NCBI RefSeq assembly: GCF_014284125.1
Contig: NZ_JACOFX010000015.1
Span: forward strand, 102,949-166,948
DNA length: 64,000 bases
Reading direction: 5' to 3'
DNA from: Undibacterium umbellatum
Lineage (GTDB): Bacteria > Pseudomonadota > Gammaproteobacteria > Burkholderiales > Burkholderiaceae_D
In this document: positions 34,808 to 44,192 of the stretch, piece by piece
Layout of the letters: every line of letters begins with the position of its first letter
How positions within the stretch are numbered: the first letter of the stretch is position 1
Position numbers and translations under genes: made by a program
The notes under the pieces: model-generated
Databases searched by the model: none
What the model saw: the letters and a program-made list of their open reading frames with translations, nothing else
Told to the model about the DNA's origin: nothing

Positions 34808-36577
34808 ATGAAATCTACCCTGACGGCTGTGCTGACGGCACTGCTCTGCAGCTTGAGCCTGCCTGCGATAGCGGCTGCTGACCCGAATAAAGTCTTGCAC
34901 CTGTCCTTTGAAGCCGCCGATGACGGTTTTGATGCCATGCGCACCAATAGCACTTATTCGAACTGGCTGGCGGATGCGATCTTTGAAGGCCTCGTCACGT
35001 ACGATTATCTGGCACGTCCTGCCAAGCTGATACCCAATACCATCGTAAGCCTGCCTGAAATCACAGATGGCGGCAAGACGATGACCTTTCGTCTGAAGAA
35101 GGGGATTTATTTTGCTCCCGACCCGGCCTTCAAAGGCCAGCGCCGGGAGTTGCTGGCCAGCGACTATGCTTATACTTTCAAACGCCTGGTAGATCCGAAT
35201 AATCGTTCAGTGCATTCACGGGTGCTGGAAGGCAAGGTCATTGGCCTTGATGAACTGACTGCTGAAGCCAAAAAGACCAGCAAGTTCGATTACGACAAAC
35301 CCATTGCCGGTCTGGAGACCCCCGACAATTACACCCTGATCATGCGTTTGAAGGCACCTGACCCCAGCCTGATTTACTACCTGGCCAAACCACTGGGCGG
35401 TGCAGTTGCGCGTGAAGTTGTCGAACTCTATGGTGAAGCCGTCAACCAGCATCCTGTAGGTACAGGTGCTTACATGCTCAAGCAATACGTGCCGCGCAGT
35501 AAAATAATTCTCGAAGCCAATCCCGAATATCGTGGTTTCGTCTGGGACTTCAAAGGCACAGGTTCGGAATGGGATAAGCAAATCATCAAGGATATGAAAG
35601 GCAAACAAATGCCGCAAGTCGGCAGAGTGGAAGTTGCTATCATAGAAGAGGAACAATCACGCTGGCTGGCCTTTGATTCTGGCCAGCTGGATTTTGAAAT
35701 GCTGGTGCCGGCAGCATCGGTCAAGTTACTCGATCAGGGCAAACTCAAACCTGAATTTATAGCCAAGGGTTTGCGGCTGTACCGCTTTATTGATCCAGGC
35801 GTCACCCGTACTTACTTCAATTTTCAGGACCCCACCGTGGGAGGTTACAGCAAGGACAAGATAGCCCTGCGCCGTGCGATTGCCCTATCTTACAACCTCC
35901 AGGAAGAAATAGACCAGGTCTGGTTCGGACAAGCCATCAAGGCTCATGGCATGGTGCCACCGGATGTGGTGGGACATGACGCCAGTTATCGCAATAGTAA
36001 TGTCTATGATCCGGCGCTGGCAAACAAGCTGCTCGACAAGTTTGGCTATAAGCGCGGTGAAGACGGTTACCGCAGTATGCCAGATGGATCGCCCCTGAAG
36101 CTACGCATCCATTCTGCCCCCAAGACCAGAGATTATGCGCGCATGGAAATCTGGAAGCGTTCGCTCGACAAGATAGGCATACGCGCAGAATTCCCGGTCG
36201 CCGGTTTTGCCGACAACCTCAAGTCTGCCTACCAGTGCAAGCTCATGATGTTTGGCATGGGCTATGTCGCTGACATCCCGGACGGCATTGATTTCCTGGA
36301 GTCCTATGTAGGCAGCAATGCCTACCGTGGCAATAATGGTTGCTATAAATCTGCAACCTTTGACGAAGCCTTTGAAAAAGCCCGCCTGATGCCAAACGGA
36401 CCCGAGCGTCAAAAATTATTCAACACCATAGAGCGCATCATGGAAGCCGATACCGTACACAGCCTGGAACTGTGGCGTGTTCGCAACTGGCTGATACAGC
36501 CCTGGGTAAAGGGCTATAAAACTCACCCCATCATGCGGGGTGACTGGCGTTTTCTGGATGTAGAAAAAAGCAAATAA
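34808..36577 (+). CDS. ABC transporter substrate-binding protein, oligopeptide type (SBP_bac_5)
   Basis: A 589-residue periplasmic binding protein of the OppA/DppA class. It has a signal peptide (about 1-23, ending IAA), then the family start LHLSFEAADDGFDAM and LADAIFEGLVTYD, and the C-terminal signature region with KLRIHSAPKTRDYARMEIWKRSL. It captures peptides or similar solutes for an ABC permease, but no permease genes adjoin it. The upstream palindromic element may separate it from the previous binding-protein gene. The DUF/Yip1 gene follows after 24 nt and could share its mRNA. Confidence 0.88.
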   Translation: MKSTLTAVLTALLCSLSLPAIAAADPNKVLHLSFEAADDGFDAMRTNSTYSNWLADAIFEGLVTYDYLARPAKLIPNTIVSLPEITDGGKTMTFRLKKGIYFAPDPAFKGQRRELLASDYAYTFKRLVDPNNRSVHSRVLEGKVIGLDELTAEAKKTSKFDYDKPIAGLETPDNYTLIMRLKAPDPSLIYYLAKPLGGAVAREVVELYGEAVNQHPVGTGAYMLKQYVPRSKIILEANPEYRGFVWDFKGTGSEWDKQIIKDMKGKQMPQVGRVEVAIIEEEQSRWLAFDSGQLDFEMLVPAASVKLLDQGKLKPEFIAKGLRLYRFIDPGVTRTYFNFQDPTVGGYSKDKIALRRAIALSYNLQEEIDQVWFGQAIKAHGMVPPDVVGHDASYRNSNVYDPALANKLLDKFGYKRGEDGYRSMPDGSPLKLRIHSAPKTRDYARMEIWKRSLDKIGIRAEFPVAGFADNLKSAYQCKLMMFGMGYVADIPDGIDFLESYVGSNAYRGNNGCYKSATFDEAFEKARLMPNGPERQKLFNTIERIMEADTVHSLELWRVRNWLIQPWVKGYKTHPIMRGDWRFLDVEKSK

Positions 36578-36601
36578 GCTCTATAGCATGTCAGGAAAAA
36601 A

Positions 36602-37234
36602 ATGAATTTGGCACGCAGCGTGTTCAATGTACTTGTCGCACCCAGGCAAGAGTGGCGAAAGATTTCGCTAGAGAACCTGACCAGTCAGCATGTTTTCGTC
36701 ATGACGATCATGCCTTTGACAGCCTTCTTTTTGGTAATGGGGTTGCTGGCGACCATATTGCTGCGCACCTATGGCCAGACGACCGGTGCGGAACCACTGG
36801 AAGGGGATTACCTGCGTATGCTGGTCGTGAATTCCGTGCGCGCCTATGGCATGGGTTTGCTGTTCATTTATATCCTTGCACGTATCATGCAGGGCATGAG
36901 TCGCAGGCTAGGCGGCCTGTATAGCCTGCCACAGGCTTTAAAGCTAAGTATCTATAGCATAGTGCCACTGTTGGTCGTGAAGTCGATGCAATTGCTCCCC
37001 TTTTTTCGTATAGAAAAGGTGACAGACAGCATAAGCGCCATGGTCGCCATGAACTTTGTCGCTAGTATCTACAGCATTTACTTGCTATGTCTGGGCGCGC
37101 CAGTCCTGCTTGAAGTGCCGCAGAAAAAAATGAGTTGGTTCATTCTGGTCAACGCAAGCTTGCTCATGTTGCTCACCTGGCTGCCCGTGATACTGGCGAT
37201 CGTTGTAGCGAATACCATCGGTTATTTGGATTGA
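36602..37234 (+). CDS. Yip1 family membrane protein
   Basis: A 210-residue inner-membrane protein with about five hydrophobic segments. The N-terminus VFNVLVAPRQEWRKIS is typical of bacterial Yip1-domain proteins, whose function is poorly known. A ribosome-binding site (agga) precedes the ATG. It is 24 nt after the oligopeptide-binding-protein gene, so the two are probably one transcript; no functional link is known. Confidence 0.75.
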   Translation: MNLARSVFNVLVAPRQEWRKISLENLTSQHVFVMTIMPLTAFFLVMGLLATILLRTYGQTTGAEPLEGDYLRMLVVNSVRAYGMGLLFIYILARIMQGMSRRLGGLYSLPQALKLSIYSIVPLLVVKSMQLLPFFRIEKVTDSISAMVAMNFVASIYSIYLLCLGAPVLLEVPQKKMSWFILVNASLLMLLTWLPVILAIVVANTIGYLD

Positions 37235-37259
37235 GTACCATGAAGTTGTCGCTATGGCC

Positions 37260-37565
37260 CTATGCCATGACGGGCCGGAAAAAGCTTCTTTCATAACTGA
37301 CTATGCACTTGTGTTCCTCTGCATATTTGAATGCTGCCTGGCATTCAGGGTCGTCCATCATCTGTATGCGGTATTGTTCATACGCTGCCAGGGTGGGGAA
37401 GCTGAACAGTGCCAGTGCCACATTATTTGCGCCTTCAGAAGGCAGGAAATAACCGTGGTGCTGGCCGCCAAACTTGTTCACCAGTGGTATCCAGAGTTTG
37501 CCGTAATGTTCAAACTCTGGCAGTTTGGCGGGGTCAATGATGTAACGGATATAGCAGGTAATCAT
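37260..37565 (-). CDS. NIPSNAP family protein
   Basis: A 101-residue ferredoxin-like alpha/beta barrel protein of the NIPSNAP family (CYIRYIIDPAKLPEFEHYG, then GYFLPSEGANNVALALFSF and YEQYRIQMMDDPEC). Such proteins are small dimeric enzymes or binding proteins with no settled function. It is 43 nt downstream of the SDR gene on the same strand and probably in its operon. It is convergent with the Yip1 gene; no terminator is visible in the 25-nt gap. Confidence 0.85.
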   Translation of the reverse strand: MITCYIRYIIDPAKLPEFEHYGKLWIPLVNKFGGQHHGYFLPSEGANNVALALFSFPTLAAYEQYRIQMMDDPECQAAFKYAEEHKCIVSYERSFFRPVMA

Positions 37566-37608
37566 GATATAGGCTGTCAGGAGAAAAAACCTATCTTACC
37601 TGTTCTGG

Positions 37609-38376
37609 CTAAACCTGTATCAAGCCCCCGTCGGCACACAATTCCACGCCATTGACGTAGCTGGCGGCTTTCGATGCCAGAAATAACACGGCAGCCGCAA
37701 TTTCTTCCGGCCTGCCCATACGCCCCGCCGGTGCCGCGCCAGCCAGATAGGCTGAAAAATGAGCGATATCTTCTTCTTTCATGCCCAGGCCATTTTCCAT
37801 AATAGGTGTGCGAGTCACGCCGGGGCTGATGGTGTTGACACGTATCAGGCTGTCCTTGAGATCATTTGCCCAACTGCGCGCAAACGAGCGCACCGCCGCT
37901 TTCGACGCATTGTAGAGGCTCAGGTTGGGCATGCCCTTGCTGGCTGCGATAGAAGCATTCAGGACGATGGCAGAAGCTGGTTTCATCAATGGCAGCAGGC
38001 TTTGTACCGTGAAGAACAGGCCTTTGACGTTGGTATCGAAGGTAGTGGCAAATTCCACGTCTGTGGTGCTGCCAAACTGATTGTGGATGGCGATGCCAGC
38101 ATTGGCGAACAGGACATCAAGTTTGTCGCCGTTGGCTGCAACTTTGGCATGCAGGGTTTGCAGGTCGCTGATGCTGGCGACATCGGCCTCAACAGGGATT
38201 GCCCTGTCGCCGAGGATTTCTCTGGCTTTTGTCAGTCTGGCTTGTGAGCGGCCTGTGATGTAGACGCGTTTGGCACCGGCATTGATGAAGGCCTGGGCGC
38301 TGGCCAGGCCTATGCCTGAGGAGCCACCAGTGATGAGGATGACTTGTTCACTAAAATCATTGGATGTTGCTGACAT
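37609..38376 (-). CDS. SDR family oxidoreductase
   Basis: A 255-residue NAD(P)-dependent short-chain dehydrogenase. Cofactor motif TGGSSGIG (16-23), NAG block (LFANAGIA), catalytic Ser (NASIAAS) and Tyr-Lys pair (YNASK) are all present. The C-terminal part keeps NTISPGVTRTP and the SYVNGVELCADGG end. The start at 38376 is chosen for its ribosome-binding site (aagga); the upstream in-frame extension is not credible. Substrate unknown. The NIPSNAP gene follows downstream. Confidence 0.9.
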   Translation of the reverse strand: MSATSNDFSEQVILITGGSSGIGLASAQAFINAGAKRVYITGRSQARLTKAREILGDRAIPVEADVASISDLQTLHAKVAANGDKLDVLFANAGIAIHNQFGSTTDVEFATTFDTNVKGLFFTVQSLLPLMKPASAIVLNASIAASKGMPNLSLYNASKAAVRSFARSWANDLKDSLIRVNTISPGVTRTPIMENGLGMKEEDIAHFSAYLAGAAPAGRMGRPEEIAAAVLFLASKAASYVNGVELCADGGLIQV

Positions 38377-38996
38377 TTCAGTTTCCTTGATAAGGGGTTG
38401 GAAATGGCAGTATCGTGGATAGGGATTGGTGAAACAATCCATGTTTTGTTCATGATATTGGTGAGTAAATTTCAGTAATTGATGCTTTTTTCTTTATGTG
38501 AATGTTATGCAAACATTTCACTGGGCTGGCGCCCTGTGGCTTTCATGGATATCGTGAAGGCATTAACTTCTGAATCGCAGCGTTTGGGATGACTTGATTT
38601 GCAAGTGTCGGTATCCGTATTCTAAGATTGCTGGCCGGTGGTAGTCCGGCAGCTACCCACCTCTTTGCTTCGCCAAAAAGGTGCGCCAAAAAGGCGACCC
38701 AGGCGTCACCGCCTCCTAAAGGGGGTTCCCGTTTGTGCAGTACAAAAAATGGGCAGATCCGAAACTCGCTGCGGCCTTGCCCTTAGGAACTTGCGCTTGC
38801 AAGCGCATGTCGTTACGCAGGCGTGCAGCATGCGGCACGAAACCCCTGCTACGCCTCAAACAGCGGCTCTTCTTAATCCATTTCTGCACTGCACAAACGG
38901 CGGTTACACATGGGAACTGCTAAAGTCAAAAACAACTGCAACGTCATCACCACCATCTATCAAATTTCTTCGATCCTGGATGGTCAGAAATTGAGC
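38377..38996. other. 620-nt non-coding, repeat-like region
   Basis: No credible gene. 38377-38640 is AT-rich and should hold the SDR promoter. From about 38638 the composition changes to short GC-rich repeats: cgccaaaaaggtg next to cgccaaaaaggcg, the palindrome tgcgcttgcaagcgca at 38792-38807, and a 13-bp perfect inverted repeat (38729-38741 / 38888-38900). A 118-codon frame at 38638 has no homology that I recognise. The region may be the relic of a mobile or dispersed repeat. Confidence 0.5.
38729..38900. repeat. Inverted-repeat-bounded element or relic
   Basis: The ends are ccgtttgtgcagt (38729-38741) and actgcacaaacgg (38888-38900), a perfect 13-bp inverted repeat 146 nt apart. Inside is a 16-bp perfect palindrome. 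The inside has no gene. It could be a small non-autonomous element. Confidence 0.5.
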
Positions 38997-40013
38997 TTAC
39001 CCCTTGGCCGGACGATATTGCTTTGCCCATCCAGCAAACGCGCCCACGCTACGTGTCTGTATCCACAGCTTGCCTTCACCCTTGAAGCGGCAGACGAAGC
39101 CTTCGCCGGAGAAGAACAGGGATTTGTAGCCGCCGACTTTGCTGATGCTGTATTCCAGACCTTCGGTGAAGGCGACGATGTTGCCGGTGTCGACGACGTA
39201 GCCGTCCTTAACGTCGATTTCTATGATGGCACCATAGCTGTTGAGCCACAGGTCACCTTCGCCAGAGGCGCGGATCAGGAACAGGCTTTCGCCGGAGAAG
39301 AAGCCCTTGGTCAGGCCCTGCCATTTGGTTTCGATATTGATGCCAGGTGTACTGGCAAGAAATGCACCGCTCTGCAGGTACAGCGTTTCGCCGCGTATGT
39401 AGCGGTGGATCAGGTCGCCGGGAGTAGCGGGGGCGATGCCGATTTCACCTGGGCCGTTTTCCGCAGTGAATTCATTGAGGAACAGGTTTTCACCAGCCAG
39501 CATGCGTGAGATGCCGCCTTTCATCTTGGTCTTCATGACCAGATTGGTGTCCATGGTGGCCATGGCGCTAGCCTCCACTTTCAACATTTGTCCGCGTGGC
39601 AAATCGACTGTGACAAAGCCAAAATCAGGGCTACCGTCTATCCTGAATTTCAAACCTGCGAAATCTGTCGCTGCGACTGGCTGAGGTGCCATGCTTGTGC
39701 TCGTCGTGGTGACATCGGGTTCTTGTTTGAGTATGGCAGGCGGTGCTGTGTCAGGAGCTGGCTTGCTGACGGCAGCATCGCCCTCATTTTGCAAGACTAC
39801 CTTCAAGCCATTTTTTTCTATGGTCTGGCGGTATTTCTCGGCAGTTTCGCTATCCAGGCCACGCTTGATGACGCGTGGCGCGGTTTCCAGCAATTGCCTG
39901 GCTTGTTCAGTTGGCAGCTTGAACAGTTTTTCTATAGCCGCGCATGCTTGTTCAAAGCTGACGCCTTCGGCCAGCTCACCGGTGAGGACGATATCTATCA
40001 TAGTGTTATTCAT
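38997..40013 (-). CDS. AIM24/TIGR00266 family protein with N-terminal extra domain
   Basis: A 338-residue protein in two parts. Residues 1-75 form a small helical domain (FEQACAAIEKLFKLPTEQARQLL, then IKRGLDSETAEKYRQTIEKNGL) found in several proteobacterial proteins of unknown role. After a Pro/Ala/Thr linker (about 80-115) comes an AIM24 (TIGR00266) beta-sandwich with the features of the family (LPRGQMLKVEASAMATMD, FTEGLEYSISKVGG, FSGEGFVCRFKGEGKLWIQT). AIM24-type proteins have no settled bacterial function. It is the last of three tandem paralogues, starting 8 nt after the second one ends. Confidence 0.85.
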   Translation of the reverse strand: MNNTMIDIVLTGELAEGVSFEQACAAIEKLFKLPTEQARQLLETAPRVIKRGLDSETAEKYRQTIEKNGLKVVLQNEGDAAVSKPAPDTAPPAILKQEPDVTTTSTSMAPQPVAATDFAGLKFRIDGSPDFGFVTVDLPRGQMLKVEASAMATMDTNLVMKTKMKGGISRMLAGENLFLNEFTAENGPGEIGIAPATPGDLIHRYIRGETLYLQSGAFLASTPGINIETKWQGLTKGFFSGESLFLIRASGEGDLWLNSYGAIIEIDVKDGYVVDTGNIVAFTEGLEYSISKVGGYKSLFFSGEGFVCRFKGEGKLWIQTRSVGAFAGWAKQYRPAKG

Positions 40014-40021
40014 GGCTGTCC

Positions 40022-40705
40022 TTAGCGTTTGCCAGCTTTGAGATTGGGGCCGAGCAGGCTGCCAAAGCTGCTTTCATTATGCGACTGGCACCATACTGTG
40101 CCACGGCCAGAAAATTTACAGACCATGCCTTCACCGCCGAGTATGGATTGCAGCCAGCTCTTGCCTGCCTTGGTGATGGAGAATTGCAGGGTTTCGCTGA
40201 AAGCGACTATATGGCCGGTATCGACGATGTAATCACCATCCACTTCTACTGGATAAATGGCACCAAATGAAGACAGCACGGCAGTGCCCTTGCCCTTTAA
40301 TTTAAGCCAGAAAATGCTTTCGCCAGACAGTATGGATTTGAAACCCTGCCAGCCCAGATCAACTTCTATGCCTTCGTCGCAGGCCAGGAAAGAGCCGCCC
40401 TGAACGATCAGGTTATCGTTATCCAGCGGCATTACCAGCATGTCGCCTGCCAGGTCTGTACCCAGCCAGACTTCTCCCGGCGTATTTTGTGGTTCAAAAT
40501 GATTCAGGAACAGTGATTCTCCACCGAGCAAACGCTTGGCTGCTTTCAACAGGGAGCCGCGCTGCTTTTTATGGGTGGTCGTGGTGATTTGCATATTGCT
40601 GCTCATGGCCAGCATGGCACCTGATTCAGCGGTGCAGACTTCACCAGGACGCAGGCTGACTTTGGCTGCGGTATTGCCTGGCTGATTGACTAATTCTACA
40701 TGCAT
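40022..40705 (-). CDS. AIM24 family protein (second of three)
   Basis: A 227-residue AIM24 protein without a leader or extra domain. It shows VSLRPGEVCTAESGAMLAMS, FEPQNTPGEVWLGTDLAGD, IVDTGHIVAFSETL and GGEGMVCKFSGRGTVWCQ, in the same order as its neighbours. The ribosome-binding site is aagga. Paralogues flank it on both sides (8 and 9 nt away), so the three proteins are probably produced together and could form a hetero-oligomer. Localisation is probably cytoplasmic or peripheral to the membrane. Confidence 0.85.
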   Translation of the reverse strand: MHVELVNQPGNTAAKVSLRPGEVCTAESGAMLAMSSNMQITTTTHKKQRGSLLKAAKRLLGGESLFLNHFEPQNTPGEVWLGTDLAGDMLVMPLDNDNLIVQGGSFLACDEGIEVDLGWQGFKSILSGESIFWLKLKGKGTAVLSSFGAIYPVEVDGDYIVDTGHIVAFSETLQFSITKAGKSWLQSILGGEGMVCKFSGRGTVWCQSHNESSFGSLLGPNLKAGKR

Positions 40706-40714
40706 GATGCGTCC

Positions 40715-41374
40715 TTACAGTTTTGGATTGAGCCAGCCAGCCAGGCTGGAAATGCTGCGCGTCTGGATGATGATCTTGCCCTGACCACTGACGCGCGTTA
40801 CCAGGCCTTCGCCGCCAAAGAAGCTGGAAAAAATGCCACCAGCCAGTTGCAGGTTGAGGCGCAGCGATGGGTCGTAGGCCACCAAATGGCTGGTATCGAC
40901 GATGTATTCACCGTTCACTTCTTTTTCCAGCAGCGCACCATAAGCACCAAACCAGACCTTGCCATTACCGCTGACCTTGATACGGAATAAGCCTTCACGG
41001 GCAATCCAGGAAGCAAAGCCGGCAAAGCTCAGGCCTATATTGACGCCTTCTTCGCAGGCCAGGAAGGCACCGGGCACCAGGAAATACTCTTCATCTTTGA
41101 GTTCCCGGCACAGGATTTCACCTGGTGTGGGTTGCACAATCGTGAGGCGGCGTGGTGCAGAGGTGGCATTCTTGAAGCGGCTGATGAACAGAGACTCATC
41201 CCCCAGATACTTACGCAGCAAGCCCTTGATCACGCCGCCATTGAAATGCGCAGTCAAATCCAGGCTGGCATCCATGCTGGACATGGCATCAGGTTCCGTC
41301 ATGATGCTTTCACCAGGCTCGAGTTCTACTTCGACATAGGAGAAGGCATGGCCTCCTTTGATATTGGTTTTCAC
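40715..41374 (-). CDS. AIM24/TIGR00266 family protein (first of three)
   Basis: A 219-residue AIM24 protein: YVEVELEPGESIMTEPDAMSSMD at the start, then FKNATSAPRRLTIVQPTPGEI, YIVDTSHLVAYDPSL and FGGEGLVTRVSGQGKIIIQT. The start codon is GTG at 41374, with a very good site (gaggag) 6 nt upstream. It is the first of three paralogues transcribed together, and follows an M48 protease gene (94 nt upstream, same strand). Function unknown. Confidence 0.85.
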   Translation of the reverse strand: MKTNIKGGHAFSYVEVELEPGESIMTEPDAMSSMDASLDLTAHFNGGVIKGLLRKYLGDESLFISRFKNATSAPRRLTIVQPTPGEILCRELKDEEYFLVPGAFLACEEGVNIGLSFAGFASWIAREGLFRIKVSGNGKVWFGAYGALLEKEVNGEYIVDTSHLVAYDPSLRLNLQLAGGIFSSFFGGEGLVTRVSGQGKIIIQTRSISSLAGWLNPKL

Positions 41375-41467
41375 TACTAACTCCTCTTGGTTTTGAATTC
41401 CAAACAGTTACCCAGGCTGCCTAGCAGCTAATTGCCGGGGCAATTCTGCGGACTTCTTATTTGCGCT

Positions 41468-42697
41468 TCAGGATTGCGTTGCTGGTGCTGGTGCTGGTGA
41501 CGGTGTTGTCGGCGCAGGTTTTTTTATTTCGTTGGTCGTAGACTTGGCAACAAATTTTTTGACTGCTTCCTGCAAATCCTTGAATGCAGCGTCCTGATTA
41601 ATGTAGGGTCCCTGGGATTTGACTATCAGTGTGCGCAAATGGGCCATGCGTTTATCGCTGGCAGGATGGGTACTGAGCAAACCCATGGCTTGTTTGTAGG
41701 CTTCGCGCGCCTGTTTATTATCGATTTTTTCCAGCGCGGCTTTTTCTTCAGCAATCATGCGCTCAAAGAAGACCGGCAAACCTGCAGGATTGATGCGGGC
41801 CCGGATTAATAGCAATACCCCTTTTTCATCGGCATCGGTTTCGAAACGACGCGAATATTGTTGACTCAGCAGCATAGGAGCCGCATTGCCAAATACCGCC
41901 AGCAAACCGCTGACATCGCCAAACACTGCGCTGGCAACCAGGTAAATCCCGGCATTGCCTATAATGCTGCGCGTGCCATGACGTTCTTCGACATGACTGA
42001 TTTCATGGGCTAACACACCCAGCAATTCTTCGGCACTACCCGCTTTTAGTATCAGGCCAGAATGAATCGCGACATAACCGCCGGGCAGGGCATAGGCATT
42101 GGTGGTGCTATCGTTGACGATGTTGATGGAATAGCGATACGGTGAATCCGGCAAGGCTTGCAGCAGAGGTGCGGTTAGCGGCTTCAAGACCGCGTCAGCT
42201 TCGGCCTTGGGCATGCGCTTGTTTTTCAGGTCATCCTGGGCCGCGACACTGGCACCGAGTTTTTCTTCCCATTCCACTGGCACTTGCTTGGCTACATAAG
42301 CAGACAAACCATCCATTTGCCATATTAAACCTGCAGGCAATGCCAGCAGCAGCAGGCTAAAGCCAACAAGCAGACCCCAGCCGAGCATACGTTTGCGGCT
42401 CAGTGCTGCAATCTGGCGCGAGCACTCCGGATGGGCCAGTAATGCAGGGTTTTTCAGGATGCTAAGATCACTGGTGTAGAGCACCAGGTCAGGTTTATGG
42501 ACATGCTTGATGAAGACCAGAGTATTGTTGGAGCCACCCATGGTCAGCTCCATGTGGGCAAATGACAGCGTTCCCAGCAAGGATGCCACATGATAACTGA
42601 GGCCAGATTGCGACAAACTCAGTTCACCGACATCACGGCCACCTGGCAGGGATGCATGAAAAGCGTGGCAAGCATATTTACTGGAAGCTAAGTCCAT
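41468..42697 (-). CDS. M48 family metalloprotease
   Basis: A 409-residue membrane protein. The N-terminal 100 residues form a small cytoplasmic beta domain, followed by one membrane helix (about 104-126) and a zinc peptidase domain with H231-E-I-S-H235 (LLGVLAHEISHVEERHG) and the preceding N-A-Y-A-L-P-G-G block typical of M48 (HtpX, BepA, Oma1). The C-terminus is a Pro/Ala/Thr-rich tail. It is likely a periplasmic quality-control protease. It stands first in a run with three AIM24 paralogues, and is divergent from a LysR regulator. The site agga precedes the ATG. Confidence 0.88.
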   Translation of the reverse strand: MDLASSKYACHAFHASLPGGRDVGELSLSQSGLSYHVASLLGTLSFAHMELTMGGSNNTLVFIKHVHKPDLVLYTSDLSILKNPALLAHPECSRQIAALSRKRMLGWGLLVGFSLLLLALPAGLIWQMDGLSAYVAKQVPVEWEEKLGASVAAQDDLKNKRMPKAEADAVLKPLTAPLLQALPDSPYRYSINIVNDSTTNAYALPGGYVAIHSGLILKAGSAEELLGVLAHEISHVEERHGTRSIIGNAGIYLVASAVFGDVSGLLAVFGNAAPMLLSQQYSRRFETDADEKGVLLLIRARINPAGLPVFFERMIAEEKAALEKIDNKQAREAYKQAMGLLSTHPASDKRMAHLRTLIVKSQGPYINQDAAFKDLQEAVKKFVAKSTTNEIKKPAPTTPSPAPAPATQS

Positions 42698-42910
42698 GAA
42701 GGTCCTGGGGGTGATATTAAAAATTGGCCGCAGTTTGTCAGAGTGTGAGAAATTGCAAACAGGGCGACAGAATTATAAATCAGTGACCCATACTTTTTGA
42801 TTAAGTTTTTTGCAGAACATACCTTGGTATCGGCATGGTGAGGAAATGGCAGACAATACTTGCATTCAAGGAAACCTTATAATGTCAGCAAATAATGAGC
42901 GAATAGCAGT

Positions 42911-43789
42911 ATGTCACCAGACTTGAATGATTTATTGGCTTTTGCCCGTGTTGCCGAATGCCGCAGCTTTCGCCAGGCCGCTCAGGAATTGCAAATCACG
43001 GCTTCTGCCCTTAGTCACACGCTGACCAGGATGGAAAAAAAACTGGGCATGCGTTTATTGCAACGCACGACCCGCAGTGTCAGCCTGACCCCGGCAGGCG
43101 AACGTTTACTGCAGAGTTTGCAACCAGCGCTGCAAGAAATCCAGGGCGCACTGGAAAGTCTGAATGAACTCAGGGATAAACCGGTAGGACGCCTGCGCCT
43201 GAACGTGCCGCGTCCGGCTGCACAGCTCACGCTGGCACCGTTGATGGCGGCCTGGCATGCCGCTTATCCTGAAGTGGAACTGGAAGTCGTCAGCAGCGAT
43301 GCCCTCATTGATATCGTTGAGCAGGGCTTCGATGCCGGCCTGCGTTTTGGTGAAAGCCTGCAGCAAGACATGGTGGCGATCCCGGTGGGGCCGGAAGTCC
43401 GTTTCGTCGTCTGCGCTTCACCTGCCTATTTGGCAGAGCATGGCATTCCTGCAACGCCGCATGATTTGTTGCAACATCAATGCATACAATTTCGTTTTCC
43501 CAGCGGACAAAGGTATCGTTGGGAATTCCAGCGTGGGCAAGAAAAAATGGAAGTCGCCACCACCGGTGCGTTGGTGTTTGATGATTTTTATGTGGCCACC
43601 CGTGCTGCCAGCGATGGTGCCGGGATATGCTATACCTACCGTGGCTATGCCGATGAACTGGTGCAGCAGGGGCAATTGCAGTATGTGCTGGAAGACTGGT
43701 GGCCAGCGGCCGAGCGCACTTATCTGTACTATCCCAGCCGCCGCCATCAATCCGCGGCTTTGCGGGCTTTTATCGAATTCATGAAATGA
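42911..43789 (+). CDS. LysR family transcriptional regulator
   Basis: A 292-residue regulator with the standard N-terminal winged helix-turn-helix (FARVAECRSFRQAAQELQITASALSHTLTRMEKKLGMRLLQRTTRSV) and a C-terminal effector-binding domain of the periplasmic-binding type. The N-terminal wording places it near the CrgA/DmlR-like group. LysR proteins often regulate the divergent neighbour, which here is the M48/AIM24 run, 213 nt away. The effector cannot be told. Confidence 0.92.
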   Translation: MSPDLNDLLAFARVAECRSFRQAAQELQITASALSHTLTRMEKKLGMRLLQRTTRSVSLTPAGERLLQSLQPALQEIQGALESLNELRDKPVGRLRLNVPRPAAQLTLAPLMAAWHAAYPEVELEVVSSDALIDIVEQGFDAGLRFGESLQQDMVAIPVGPEVRFVVCASPAYLAEHGIPATPHDLLQHQCIQFRFPSGQRYRWEFQRGQEKMEVATTGALVFDDFYVATRAASDGAGICYTYRGYADELVQQGQLQYVLEDWWPAAERTYLYYPSRRHQSAALRAFIEFMK

Positions 43790-43799
43790 GCTGATGCAT

Positions 43800-44192
43800 T
43801 TACTTTGGGGTTGTCGCTACGTCCCAGGAAAAACTGCCACTTTTTGATTTGACAGTTTCGTACAGGGTACTGACCTGATTATCTACATTATTGTCCTTAA
43901 GGTCGACTTTGTTGCTGGTTTTTAGTTTCCACTTTTTTGATGTGACTTTATTGCTCGCTGTAGTAACGCTGAATTCCATCTTGTAGGCAAGTCCCAGATC
44001 GGCAAGAGCCTTACGAAATGCGTCTATGGTTGCCAGGTCTTCAGATTCATATGAAATATTTAGTAGTACATCGACCTTGGCGTTTTTGGCATACAGACGG
44101 ACGGCGTCAGAAGGTAAATCTGCGGCGCTGGCAATTGGCAGTGAGTTCATCGAGCAAATAAAAGCAGATGCCAATAACAGGTATTTTTTCAT
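43800..44192 (-). CDS. Secreted hypothetical protein
   Basis: A 130-residue protein with a signal peptide (about 1-23, ending ASA) and a Cys-free mature domain with alternating Lys/Ser/Thr strands (VTTASNKVTSKKWKLKTSNKVDLKDNN). I do not recognise the family. It is convergent with the LysR gene, 10 nt apart, and divergent from the helicase gene. The ribosome-binding site is weak, and the region upstream is AT-rich. Confidence 0.6.
   Translation of the reverse strand: MKKYLLLASAFICSMNSLPIASAADLPSDAVRLYAKNAKVDVLLNISYESEDLATIDAFRKALADLGLAYKMEFSVTTASNKVTSKKWKLKTSNKVDLKDNNVDNQVSTLYETVKSKSGSFSWDVATTPK

Noticed and set aside
38638..38994. A 118-codon frame in the repeat-like gap
   Set aside because: Composition is that of repeats; no ribosome-binding site and no recognisable domain.
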